Source of the DNA: an uncultured Clostridia bacterium
GTDB taxonomy: Bacteria > Bacillota > Clostridia > Lachnospirales > UBA5962
Assembly (NCBI GenBank): GCA_946481295.1
Contig: CAMLLW010000016.1
Span: 1 to 33,916 of the forward strand
Reading direction: 5' to 3'
Length of the DNA stretch: 33,916 nucleotides
Shown here: piece after piece, positions 9,379 through 17,803 of the stretch
Layout of the letters: every line of letters begins with the position of its first letter
Position numbering within the stretch: the first letter of the stretch is position 1
The notes under the pieces: model-generated
What the model saw: only the letters and a program-made list of their open reading frames with translations
Told to the model about the DNA's origin: nothing
Databases searched by the model: none
Program-made: the position numbers and the translations under genes

Positions 9379-11820
9379 ATGAAATTTAAAATAATGTCAG
9401 GTCTAATTTTATCACTATGTGTAATTGGATCTTTTTCATCCTATCAAGATGTATATGCAACTCCTGTAAATGCAAACATTATTTTAGATGGTACCGTGCT
9501 TAAAACAAATTCACAATTTCAAAATATAAATGGTAGAATATTAGTTCCATTTAGAGAAATAGGTGAAGCTATGCATGGTTCTGTAAATTGGGATCCTGCA
9601 ACTCAAAAGATTACAATTTATAAAAGAGACACATATTCTATAATGCATATAGGACAAACATCTATACAGTACGGTAATTTTACTATGAATAGTTTAGGCG
9701 AAATAAGTTTTACAACTACTAATGAATCTATACTTGATGTTCCTCCTCAAATTATTGATAATTTAACTTATATACCTGTTAGAGGTTTGGGAGAAGCTTT
9801 AGGTGCAGAGGTAGTTTGGAATTCAGATACATCTACCGCAGTAGTTACATCTCCACCTATTAAATCAAATGGAGACAATACATGTAATAATTCAAATTCA
9901 ATATCTAATTCATTAAATCAACAAAATTATAATAATTTTGGCAACACATCGTATTTTAAGGACATTTCTTCTAGACAAGCAAAAAGTAGATATCAGGATA
10001 GTAATTCTAACCCTTTTATTTTAGTTGTTTATAATAGGGAAAATGAAGATTCTAAAAAAATTGTTCCTAATATTCAAGATGTTGCTAGTGATTCTTCTTA
10101 TAGAATTTATGGATTAGATATGAGTACAAATAAAAATAATACTCAAGAAAATGTATGGTTATGGAGTTACATACGACAAAATAATTTTCAAGATCCAACA
10201 ATACTTTATGTTTATTCTAAAAATAAAGTTGAATCTAGTATTAGACCTACAGATATGGATAAATTAAAAGTAGATTTTAAAAAATTTAAAACTCTTTCAG
10301 AAACTTCTGTAGAATATGGTGATTTTAAATCCACTACTTATTTTAAAAATATAAATGCTAAAGATCTTTATGATGCTAATAAAAGAGGACAAGAATTTAT
10401 GTTTGTTTTATATGATTCTACAGATGATAATTCTAAATTATATGTACCTATTATAAAAGCTGCTGCTGCAGAAAATAAAAAGAATATTTATGCTGTAGAT
10501 ATCGACTCTAATCCTAATTATGAAAATTATTTAAATTTTGTTTCAGATATTAATTATACATCTAGTAACTTACCAGTATTATATCTTGTATATAATGATA
10601 GAGATAAAAAAGATAAATTAAATATAAATTCATATACATCACCATCTTCTGTAGCAGAAGTTACAACTTATATAAATGATTTTACAAAAAATTCTTCTAA
10701 TAGTAGCGGTAACTATGGTATGATAAGTGATGCTAAATACATTACAGATTTATCCCAAAAAGAGGCATATAATAAATTTAATAATAATAACTCTTATATA
10801 ATTTTAGTTTATGATAGCAGTGATAGTAACAAAGAAGATACTATAAAAGAAATTATACGTGCTACAGATTATGAAAAAGAAGATATCTATTCTGTAGATT
10901 ATAACTATGATAATTCTAATATAGATAGTAAATATACAAAATGGCTAGATAAAGTAAGAAAATATGATAAACCTGTTTTATTATATATAGATGATAGCAA
11001 AATAGATAGATATCAAGAAATTAAAAATAAAAATAATGCTTATAGCGATACTAGAGACTTTATAGATAGATACAATAATAATAGAAATAATAATTCTAGA
11101 AATAATTATCTTAGAGATATTAATTATTCTAAAGCAGAAGATATGTTTAATAATAGTAATTCTAGTTATGTAATTTTAGTATATGATAGTTATTATAGTA
11201 AATCTGATTATGATAGTAATATTGTAAGTAATATAAATGATGCTTGTTATGATTTAGGAAAAACAATATATTCTGTAGACTATAATGATAAATCTTCTAG
11301 TTATAATAATGACTGGACAAATGCAATAAAAAGATATGATAAGCCTGTTTTACTATATATTCAAAATGGTAGAATAAAAGAATATTCAGAAATAAAGAAT
11401 GAAAATAATGCTTATAGAGAAACTAAAAACTTTGTAGATAAATACTATGATAAACGTTCCTATAATAGAAATGATTATTTAAATGATATAAGTTATTCTG
11501 ATTCAATAAATATGTTTAATAAAACATCTTATTCTGACTATATAATTTTAGTATATAATAGTTCTTATAGTAATTCTGATTATGATAGCGATATTGTATC
11601 TGATGTAAATGATGCTTGTTATGATTTAGAAAAAACAATATATTCTGTAGACTATAATGATAAATCTTATAATTATAATGATAACTGGACAAGTGCAATA
11701 GAAAAATACTATAAACCTGTTTTAATACATGTAAAAAATAATAGAATTATTAAATATAAAGAATTAAGTTATACAAATTCATACAATGATGCTGAAAAAT
11801 TTATAAATAATAATAGATAA
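9379..11820 (+). CDS. Exported protein: stalk (copper amine oxidase N) domain plus five thioredoxin-like repeats without CXXC
   Basis: Not recognised as a named protein. Residues 1-27 are a signal peptide (likely cut after VYA). Residues about 30-158 form a copper amine oxidase N-terminal 'stalk' domain with the two typical halves (NGRILVPFREIGEA at 51-64 and LTYIPVRGLGEALGA at 129-143, each followed by a W-containing strand). A Ser/Asn linker follows. Then come five repeats of about 112 residues with a 120 to 130-residue period: 192-303, 321-435, 454-565, 577-689 and 700-810. Each reads Y-hydrophobic-x-D-I, then ILVVYD/N, a helix, IYSVD, and KPVLLYI-x-x-GRI, which looks like a thioredoxin fold with the cis-proline strand kept but no CXXC. 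The last two repeats are nearly identical and each holds one cysteine (C623, C747). The protein is very rich in N, S, Y and D. There is no sortase signal or C-terminal membrane segment, so surface retention is unclear. It is monocistronic. Confidence 0.85.
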   Translation: MKFKIMSGLILSLCVIGSFSSYQDVYATPVNANIILDGTVLKTNSQFQNINGRILVPFREIGEAMHGSVNWDPATQKITIYKRDTYSIMHIGQTSIQYGNFTMNSLGEISFTTTNESILDVPPQIIDNLTYIPVRGLGEALGAEVVWNSDTSTAVVTSPPIKSNGDNTCNNSNSISNSLNQQNYNNFGNTSYFKDISSRQAKSRYQDSNSNPFILVVYNRENEDSKKIVPNIQDVASDSSYRIYGLDMSTNKNNTQENVWLWSYIRQNNFQDPTILYVYSKNKVESSIRPTDMDKLKVDFKKFKTLSETSVEYGDFKSTTYFKNINAKDLYDANKRGQEFMFVLYDSTDDNSKLYVPIIKAAAAENKKNIYAVDIDSNPNYENYLNFVSDINYTSSNLPVLYLVYNDRDKKDKLNINSYTSPSSVAEVTTYINDFTKNSSNSSGNYGMISDAKYITDLSQKEAYNKFNNNNSYIILVYDSSDSNKEDTIKEIIRATDYEKEDIYSVDYNYDNSNIDSKYTKWLDKVRKYDKPVLLYIDDSKIDRYQEIKNKNNAYSDTRDFIDRYNNNRNNNSRNNYLRDINYSKAEDMFNNSNSSYVILVYDSYYSKSDYDSNIVSNINDACYDLGKTIYSVDYNDKSSSYNNDWTNAIKRYDKPVLLYIQNGRIKEYSEIKNENNAYRETKNFVDKYYDKRSYNRNDYLNDISYSDSINMFNKTSYSDYIILVYNSSYSNSDYDSDIVSDVNDACYDLEKTIYSVDYNDKSYNYNDNWTSAIEKYYKPVLIHVKNNRIIKYKELSYTNSYNDAEKFINNNR

Positions 11821-11821
11821 A

Positions 11822-11852
11822 TTAAAAAGAGCCTATTTAAGGCTCTTTTTAA
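11822..11852. terminator. Bidirectional terminator between the repeat protein gene and dapL
   Basis: A perfect 13-bp stem, TTAAAAAGAGCCT (11822-11834) with AGGCTCTTTTTAA (11840-11852), has a 5-base loop. T runs lie on both exits. It separates two convergent genes. Confidence 0.92.
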
Positions 11853-13085
11853 TTAAAATTCAAATTCTACATCTTTTAATCTTGAATATATTTCTTCAAT
11901 AACTCTTTTTTCATCATCTTCATCTTTTGCTACAAATGTCACTGAAAATCTTATAAAATTACCTTCATCATCCCAAGGTACTGTTGAAATTAACTTTTCC
12001 TTTATTAGATATTGACTAAAATCTTCTGCTGTATTAAATATTTCACCATTTTTTATTCTTTTAGGGATTTTTACATATAAATAAAATGTAGCTTTTGGCT
12101 TTTTAACATTAAACCCAAGTTTTTTTAATGTTTCTACTAAAATATCATGTCTTCTTGAGTATTTATTAGAAGTTTTTTCTGTAATTTCATAATGATTTAA
12201 AGCACATGCTCCAGCATATTGTATAGCTTTAAATTGTCCTGAATCATTATTATCTTTTACAGATGCAAATGCTTTTACAATTAAACTATTACCTGCTACA
12301 AAACCTAATCTCCATCCTGTCATATTAAATGATTTACTTAAAGAATGTATTTCTATACCGACATCTTTTGCTCCTTCAATACTTAAAAAACTTAATGGTT
12401 TTTCTTGATCAAATGTTAATCCAGCATATGCTGCATCTTGTACTACTACAATATTATTTTCTCTAGCAAATTTTATAACTTTTTTATAAAATTCTTCATT
12501 GGCAACAGCACCTGTTGGATTATTTGGATAATTTATATAGAGTAATTTAGCTTGTTTTAATATATTTTTTGGAATATTATCTAGATCTGGTAAAAAATTA
12601 TTTTCTTCTTTTAGTGGTAAATTAAATACTTCTCCACCTAACCACTTTGTCATTGTAGATATTATTGGATAACCTGGTATTGTAGTTAAAGTTATATCTC
12701 CAGGATTTATAAATGCCTGCGCTATCATTGCTAAAGCTGGTTTAGCCCCTATACTATGATTTATTTCATTATAAGGGTCTATATTATTTACATTAAATAC
12801 ATTCTTAAGGTATGTTGCTGCTGCTTTTTGAAATACATCTATTCCATTATCAGCATATCCCCTATTTTCCCAATTTTTTGCTTGCTTATTTAGTTCTTCT
12901 ATTATAAAATCTTCTGCCATAGAATCAGGTTCGCCTACACCCATATCTATTATTTCAAGATCTGGATATTTTTCTTTTGCTAATTTTTTTGCACGTTTTA
13001 TTTTTTCAAATTTATATAAAGTTGTATCTTTCCCAAAATTATTACCACCAATTCTGTCTGCAAATAATTCTTGAATATAACTCAT
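11853..13085 (-). CDS. dapL: LL-diaminopimelate aminotransferase
   Basis: PLP enzyme that turns tetrahydrodipicolinate directly into LL-2,6-diaminopimelate with glutamate as amino donor, bypassing the succinyl/acetyl branches. It is a fold-type I aminotransferase of 410 residues. The PLP lysine is K251 in HSLSKSFNMTGWRLGF, with NYPNNPTG at 185-192 and DAAY at 217-220. The N-terminal region with LFADRIGG and MGVGEPD is typical of DapL rather than of aspartate aminotransferase. It follows dapF by 15 bases, and the product is the substrate of DapF, so the pair forms one short operon. GGGGTGG precedes the ATG. Its presence implies meso-DAP in the wall and/or lysine synthesis. Confidence 0.93.
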   Translation of the reverse strand: MSYIQELFADRIGGNNFGKDTTLYKFEKIKRAKKLAKEKYPDLEIIDMGVGEPDSMAEDFIIEELNKQAKNWENRGYADNGIDVFQKAAATYLKNVFNVNNIDPYNEINHSIGAKPALAMIAQAFINPGDITLTTIPGYPIISTMTKWLGGEVFNLPLKEENNFLPDLDNIPKNILKQAKLLYINYPNNPTGAVANEEFYKKVIKFARENNIVVVQDAAYAGLTFDQEKPLSFLSIEGAKDVGIEIHSLSKSFNMTGWRLGFVAGNSLIVKAFASVKDNNDSGQFKAIQYAGACALNHYEITEKTSNKYSRRHDILVETLKKLGFNVKKPKATFYLYVKIPKRIKNGEIFNTAEDFSQYLIKEKLISTVPWDDEGNFIRFSVTFVAKDEDDEKRVIEEIYSRLKDVEFEF

Positions 13086-13100
13086 ATTTCCACCCCTAGT

Positions 13101-13925
13101 TTATTTTAACCAAATTCCTTCAAATGAAAATTCACAAGGCCCTGTCATATATACACAATTATCTTTTTTTTCCCAATTTATATCAAGAGATCCACCTAAT
13201 AAGTTAACTTTACATTTTCGATATGTTTTATTATCTAAAGAAGAAGCTACTAAAGCAGCACAAGCACCTGTGCCACAAGCAAGTGTTTCTCCTGCACCTC
13301 TTTCCCAAACACGCATATCTATTTCGCTTTTATTTTTTATTCGTAAAAATTCTACATTAGTTCTATTTGGGAAAATAGCATTATTTTCTATTAATTTACC
13401 GTATTTTTGTATGTCTAATTCTTCTAAATTTTCTAAATAAATTATCGCATGAGGATTACCCATAGATACGCATCTAATGTTAAAATTTTTATCTAATATT
13501 TTTAAATCAAATACATTATTAGAAAAATTTAGGGGAATATCATATGTATTTAAAATAGGTTCACCCATATTAACAGTAACTTTTTCTACTATGTCATCTT
13601 TTATATGCAATTTTAAATTTTTTATACCACTTAATGTTTCCAATGTTATATCTAATTTAGATGTTAATTTTTTTTCATATACATACTTACCTAAACATCT
13701 TGTTGCATTTCCACACATTTCAGCTTCAGAACCATCTGAATTAAACATTCTCATTTTAAAATCAGCTTTATTAGAAGGCATTATTAAAACTATTCCGTCA
13801 GAACCTATTCCAAAATTTCTATTACTCATATTAATAGATAATTTTCTTGGATCTTCTACTTTTTCTTCAAAGCAATTTATATAAATATAGTCATTACCTA
13901 ATCCTTGCATCTTAGAAAATTTCAT
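13101..13925 (-). CDS. dapF: Diaminopimelate epimerase
   Basis: Converts LL-DAP into meso-DAP by a cofactor-free two-cysteine racemisation. Both catalytic cysteines are present: C71 in EMCGNATRC and C217 in LACGTGACA. The N terminus KMQGLGNDYIYI and the NFGIGSDG loop (37-44) are typical. The length of 274 is normal. It is the first gene of dapF-dapL, with a strong promoter just upstream and a GAGGTG ribosome site seven bases before ATG. Confidence 0.95.
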   Translation of the reverse strand: MKFSKMQGLGNDYIYINCFEEKVEDPRKLSINMSNRNFGIGSDGIVLIMPSNKADFKMRMFNSDGSEAEMCGNATRCLGKYVYEKKLTSKLDITLETLSGIKNLKLHIKDDIVEKVTVNMGEPILNTYDIPLNFSNNVFDLKILDKNFNIRCVSMGNPHAIIYLENLEELDIQKYGKLIENNAIFPNRTNVEFLRIKNKSEIDMRVWERGAGETLACGTGACAALVASSLDNKTYRKCKVNLLGGSLDINWEKKDNCVYMTGPCEFSFEGIWLK

Positions 13926-13950
13926 AAAATCACCTCAAATAATAATGATA

Positions 13951-13979
13951 ATTATATCATAAGAAAATTTTACATACAA
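13951..13979 (-). promoter_or_regulatory. Promoter of dapF-dapL
   Basis: On the - strand: -35 TTGTAT (13974-13979), a 17-bp spacer ending in TGA, consensus -10 TATAAT (13951-13956). The extended -10 makes this one of the strongest promoters in the window. The start site would be about 20 bases before the ATG. Confidence 0.78.
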
Positions 13980-13992
13980 CTTATGATTAATT

Positions 13993-14040
13993 ATAAAATA
14001 AATAAGAAGCTAGTATATACTAGCTTCTTATTTATTTTAT
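13993..14040 (-). terminator. Terminator of the siderophore ABC operon: 48-bp perfect palindrome
   Basis: 24 bases on each side of 14016/14017 are perfectly complementary. The core GAAGCTAGTA pairs with TACTAGCTTC and is flanked by A/T pairs. The left side overlaps the last codons and stop of the binding-protein gene. Its T tract is broken by A, so termination relies on the long stem. Confidence 0.75.
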
Positions 14041-15012
14041 TTCTAAAGCATCTTCTATTTCTTTAAACATTCGATCTGTAGAAGTTAATCCACCTAAAAC
14101 TTTATACCAAATTTCAGAATCTAGATAAAATATTTTACCATTTTTAACTGCATCCATTTTATTAATAATATCATTATTTAATAAATCTTTTGCAGATGGA
14201 GCTCCTTCTGTGTTAATAGCTGCACTTCTATCAAATACAAATATATAATCAGGTTTTTGACTACCTATATACTCAAAAGATGATTGTTGTCCATGTGCAT
14301 TAGATTGTATTTTATCATCAGTAGGTGTAAATCCAAGTGTATTATAAATTACTCCACCATAACCTGAATCTGTTCCACTTACTGATACATTATTTTCATT
14401 TGTTTGTACTATTAAAGCCTTAATATCTTTAGATTTTTCTTTAATTTTTTCAGCTCTAGATTTTAAATTTTCTAAACTACCTTCAAATTTATCTTTTTGA
14501 TCTGTAAATATAGTAGATAAAATATCTAAATCTTTTTGAAATGTATCTAAATAAGTTAATCTAGGCATTTCTATATATACTGTAGGTGCTATTTTTGAAA
14601 ATTCATCATAACTTGATGCTAATCTTCCTGTAATTAAAATTAAATCAGGAGTTAACTCACTAATTTTTTCGAAATCAGCATCTTTTAATCCGCCTGCATT
14701 TTCATATTTACTGTCTTCAAACTTATTTAGATAAGATGGTAATGGACCACTCTTAGGTACTGCAATTATTGATGGAACACCAGCATTATCTAATGTATCT
14801 AATAATCCAAGATCCATAACAACTACTTTTTTAGGATTTGTTTTAACTTCTGTTTCACCGTAATTATGTTTTATAACTACTGTTTTTTGAGTTTCCTCTG
14901 ACTGTTCTATAACATTATTAGAATTTGCAGGTGTAGTTTCTTTATTATTATTACTACATCCTACTAAAAATACAGTACATGCTAATACTGCTTGTAATAC
15001 TAATTTTTTCAT
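14032..15012 (-). CDS. yclQ: Siderophore ABC transporter, substrate-binding lipoprotein (YclQ/CeuE-like)
   Basis: Membrane-anchored receptor that captures a ferric siderophore outside the cell and passes it to the permease pair. The signal peptide ends in a lipobox FLVGC with C19 as the lipidated residue. Residues about 45-325 form a type III (TroA/FhuD-like) binding fold with the long connecting helix. From memory, the stretches NPKKVVVMDLG, LDTLDNAG, FSKIAPTVYI, SFEYIGSQKPDYIFVFDR and AVKNGKIFYLDSEIWY closely resemble B. subtilis YclQ, the petrobactin-binding protein, and C. jejuni CeuE. Substrate identity here is inference. It is last in the operon, 31 bases after the ATPase gene, with AGGAGG and a strong palindromic terminator behind it. 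Confidence 0.9.
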   Translation of the reverse strand: MKKLVLQAVLACTVFLVGCSNNNKETTPANSNNVIEQSEETQKTVVIKHNYGETEVKTNPKKVVVMDLGLLDTLDNAGVPSIIAVPKSGPLPSYLNKFEDSKYENAGGLKDADFEKISELTPDLILITGRLASSYDEFSKIAPTVYIEMPRLTYLDTFQKDLDILSTIFTDQKDKFEGSLENLKSRAEKIKEKSKDIKALIVQTNENNVSVSGTDSGYGGVIYNTLGFTPTDDKIQSNAHGQQSSFEYIGSQKPDYIFVFDRSAAINTEGAPSAKDLLNNDIINKMDAVKNGKIFYLDSEIWYKVLGGLTSTDRMFKEIEDALEIK

Positions 15013-15043
15013 TAAATTGTTCCTCCTTAAAATCTATATATTT

Positions 15044-15799
15044 TTATGTATAATAAATACAAATTTTATTACCATCAATATCTTCAATTTCAAAATCCAT
15101 ATCAAATATATTTTTTAACTTCTCTTTAGTTATAATTTTTTCAGCGTCACCCGCATATAATACTCCTGTATTTTTTAATGCAACAATATAATCCGAATAA
15201 CATGAAGCAAAATTTATATCGTGTACAACTAATATTACTGTTTTGGACTTCTCTTTTACAATTTTTCTAAGCAATTTCATTATTGAAACAGAGTGTTTCA
15301 TATCTAAATTATTTAAAGGTTCATCTAAAAATATATAATCTGAATCTTGAGCTAGTATCATAGCTATTAAAGCCCTTTGCTTTTCTCCACCACTAAGTTC
15401 ATCTATATATTTATTTTTTAAATAATCTAAATTCATATAGCTAATTGATTCATCTATAATTTTATTATCTTTTTCATTTAATCTAGATTTAGAATGAGGG
15501 TATCGACCAAATGAAATTAACTCTCTTACTGTTAGCTTAATATTTAAATAATTTGATTGTCTTAAAATAGAAATTTTTTTTGAAAGCTCTGTAATATGAT
15601 AATTGTCTATATTTTTATCATCTATAATTATTTCTCCTTCAGATGTTGTTAATCTACTAATTATAGATAGTAATGTAGATTTACCTGCACCATTTGCTCC
15701 TATTAGAGATATAATTTTCCCTTTAGGTAAAGATAAATTTATATTTTTTAAAACATCCTTATCATCATATTTTTTATTAATATTTAGTAGTTCTATCAT
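15044..15799 (-). CDS. yclP: Siderophore ABC transporter, ATP-binding protein (YclP/FecE type)
   Basis: Cytoplasmic ATPase that powers ferric siderophore import. Walker A GANGAGKST is at 34-42, the Q-loop near ILRQSN (78-83), the ABC signature LSGGE at 135-139, Walker B YIFLDE at 155-160, and the switch histidine in VVHDIN. The length of 251 is normal for FecE-type proteins. The ATG overlaps the stop of the second permease gene (ATGA), indicating translational coupling. The order permease-permease-ATPase-binding protein is that of yclNOPQ and ceuBCDE. Confidence 0.94.
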   Translation of the reverse strand: MIELLNINKKYDDKDVLKNINLSLPKGKIISLIGANGAGKSTLLSIISRLTTSEGEIIIDDKNIDNYHITELSKKISILRQSNYLNIKLTVRELISFGRYPHSKSRLNEKDNKIIDESISYMNLDYLKNKYIDELSGGEKQRALIAMILAQDSDYIFLDEPLNNLDMKHSVSIMKLLRKIVKEKSKTVILVVHDINFASCYSDYIVALKNTGVLYAGDAEKIITKEKLKNIFDMDFEIEDIDGNKICIYYT

Positions 15800-16752
15800 A
15801 AACGCCCCTCCTTTATTAATAAATAAATAAAGTAAATACCTCCAATAAAATTAATAATAACATTTATAGTTGTTCTAAATGTTAATATCCTTTCTACTAT
15901 AAATTGTCCAAAAGCTATAGAAATTATAGATAGTAAAATAGCTCCTGTTATCATAATGCTATGTTTATATGTTTTTAAAATTTGTCTACTTATATTAGCT
16001 GTTAAAATTCCTAAAAATGTTATTGGTCCAACTAATGCTGTAGATACAGCTGTCATTATACAAATTAAAATCATAAATTTTCTAATAACACTATCATATG
16101 CTATACCTAAATTTAGAGAAATGTCTCTTCCTAAGGCCATTATATCTAGCTTATCACAATTTTTGTATCCATATACTAAAGATAAAAATAATATTAACAT
16201 TGTTATTTTTAATATTGAAACATTTACATTATTAAAGCTTGCAAACATCTTATCCTGTACGATTAAAAAATCATTAGGATCTATTACAACTTGCATAAAT
16301 GTACTAAAACTACCAAATAAACTTCCAAATACAACTCCAGCTAACATAGTTACAAAAAGTTTATCTTTTTTTCCATTAAAAACTATATAAAAGACAATAA
16401 CACTAAACCCTAACATAAATACTAGTGACACTAAGAAATTTATTGATCCAGAAACCATAACAAGACTTCCTGTACCTAAAAAAAATACTATTAATGTTTG
16501 AACAAACATGTAAATGCTATCTAATCCAATAATACTAGGAGTTAATATTCTATTATGAGTTACTGTTTGAAATACTATTGTAGAATATCCTATAGCACTA
16601 CCTGTAATAATAAATGCAATAATTTTATTTATTCTTCTTGGAATATTATAGCCATAATTATTTCGTGTTATTCCCCAAAATAAAAATAATAAGCAGGATA
16701 TTATTGTTAATATAAAGAGAATTATTAAAATTTTATGCTGTTTTTTTAACAT
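15796..16752 (-). CDS. yclO: Siderophore ABC transporter, second permease (YclO/FecD type)
   Basis: FecCD-family integral membrane subunit of 318 residues with about nine to ten hydrophobic helices. It includes the conserved GSAIGYSTIVFQTVTHN segment near the N terminus and, further on, the cytoplasmic coupling region around VGPITFLGILTANISRQI (about 243-260). It pairs with the upstream permease as a heterodimer. Its start overlaps the upstream gene by 20 bases and is supported by AGGGGG eight bases before the ATG. The MetI-type EAA loop is absent, as in other type II importers. Confidence 0.92.
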   Translation of the reverse strand: MLKKQHKILIILFILTIISCLLFLFWGITRNNYGYNIPRRINKIIAFIITGSAIGYSTIVFQTVTHNRILTPSIIGLDSIYMFVQTLIVFFLGTGSLVMVSGSINFLVSLVFMLGFSVIVFYIVFNGKKDKLFVTMLAGVVFGSLFGSFSTFMQVVIDPNDFLIVQDKMFASFNNVNVSILKITMLILFLSLVYGYKNCDKLDIMALGRDISLNLGIAYDSVIRKFMILICIMTAVSTALVGPITFLGILTANISRQILKTYKHSIMITGAILLSIISIAFGQFIVERILTFRTTINVIINFIGGIYFIYLLIKEGRL

Positions 16753-17701
16753 GTTTATTCCCCCTAAGTAAAATATAAAGGAATATTATGCTACCAATTA
16801 TTCCAGCTGTAACGCTAATAGGTATCTCAAAAGGATATATTATAATTCTAGAAAAAATATCGCATACTAGTACAAATAATCCTCCTACTAAAGCTATTTC
16901 CCATATATTGTTTTTTAAATTATCGCCTCTTATAATTCTTATAATATTAGGTACTATCATGCCAATAAAAGGTATACTTCCTATAGTAACAACTACTACA
17001 GATGTTATTATTGATGCTATAATAATTCCTATTGTTACAGTTAACTTATAATTAACCCCTAAATTTTTAGAAAAATCTTCTCCTATAGAAACAATAGTAA
17101 ATTTAGTAGCAAATAATACTACTATTATTAACATTAATACTCCTATATATAAAAGCTCATATCTACCTTGCAAAACCATTGCAAAATTGCCTTGTAACCA
17201 AGAAGATATATTTTGTATAAGATCATATTTATATGCTATATATGTTGTAACAGAACTAACAACATTTCCTAACATAATACCTATTAATGGTGTGAAAATA
17301 GGATCTTTTAATTTTATTAGACTTAAAAGTTGTACAAAAAGCATAGAGCCAAAAAAAGCAAATAATGTTGATATTATCATTTTAGTTTTTAAAGTTGCTC
17401 CAGGAAAAAATAAAATTGCTATTAATACGCCAAATTTTGCCCAGTCCATAGTAGATGCTGTAGATGGAGAAACAAAATTATTTGACATAATACTTTGCAT
17501 TATAACCCCAGCAATAGATAATCCCATTCCTGTACATAAAATGGCCATTAACCTTGGTACTCTACTTATAAAAAAAATATGTAACTTATCACTATCTGCT
17601 TGAAAAATATCTAAAGGAGTTATATCACTAACACCAATAAATAATGAAATACCTCCTAAAATAATAAGGCTAATAGATAATATTATAATGCGTTTAAACA
17701 T
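16733..17701 (-). CDS. yclN: Siderophore ABC transporter, first permease (YclN/FecC type)
   Basis: FecCD-family membrane subunit of 322 residues. The first helix starts with IIILSISLIILGGISLFIG. Conserved motifs RVPRLMAILCTGMGLSIAGVIMQ (48-70 region), SPSTASTMDWAKFG, and GSIPFIGMIVPNIIRII (about 242-258) are the coupling and pore segments of this family. It is the first gene of the operon. Upstream lies a 350-bp divergent region with repeated TTAGCTAA-like sites facing an AraC-type regulator gene. A GGGTG ribosome site lies close before the ATG. Confidence 0.92.
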   Translation of the reverse strand: MFKRIIILSISLIILGGISLFIGVSDITPLDIFQADSDKLHIFFISRVPRLMAILCTGMGLSIAGVIMQSIMSNNFVSPSTASTMDWAKFGVLIAILFFPGATLKTKMIISTLFAFFGSMLFVQLLSLIKLKDPIFTPLIGIMLGNVVSSVTTYIAYKYDLIQNISSWLQGNFAMVLQGRYELLYIGVLMLIIVVLFATKFTIVSIGEDFSKNLGVNYKLTVTIGIIIASIITSVVVVTIGSIPFIGMIVPNIIRIIRGDNLKNNIWEIALVGGLFVLVCDIFSRIIIYPFEIPISVTAGIIGSIIFLYILLRGNKHVKKTA

Positions 17702-17736
17702 ATATCACCCTTTGTATAAATATAATAATAAATAAA

Positions 17737-17803
17737 TTTTAGCTGTTAACTTAGTTTTCTTAAGCTAACATTTTTCCAGTTACCTTTAGCTAACTACTTA
17801 ACA
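17737..17803 (-). promoter_or_regulatory. Repeated TTAGCTAA-like sites, candidate binding sites of the AraC-type regulator
   Basis: On the - strand three related elements occur: GTTAGCTAAAGG, GTTAGCTTAAGA 25 bases later, and GTTAACAGCTAAA about 19 further. TTAGCTAA is itself palindromic. The last element contains TTAACA, which could be the -35 of the transporter promoter, with TATATT 19 bases on, a suboptimal spacing typical of activator-dependent promoters. Another possible -10 (TGGTATACT, near 17803-17811) lies upstream of the elements, in which case they would be downstream of its start site. Confidence 0.5.

Noticed and set aside
10738-11814. Tandem repeats in the 3' part of the exported protein gene as a CRISPR or minisatellite array
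   Set aside because: The repeats are long, in frame, diverged at the edges and encode a consistent protein domain.
13477-13884. 135-residue open frame on + inside dapF
   Set aside because: Antisense shadow; no independent signal.
13938-13962. Fur-box-like sequence (ATAATGATAATTATATCAT) at the dapF -10 region
   Set aside because: It matches a 19-bp Fur consensus at only about two thirds of positions in AT-rich DNA and lies at dapF, not at the siderophore promoter.
15956-17603. Open frames on + inside the permease genes (15956-16390, 16788-17051, 17187-17603)
   Set aside because: Antisense shadows of the FecCD-type membrane genes with no ribosome sites.
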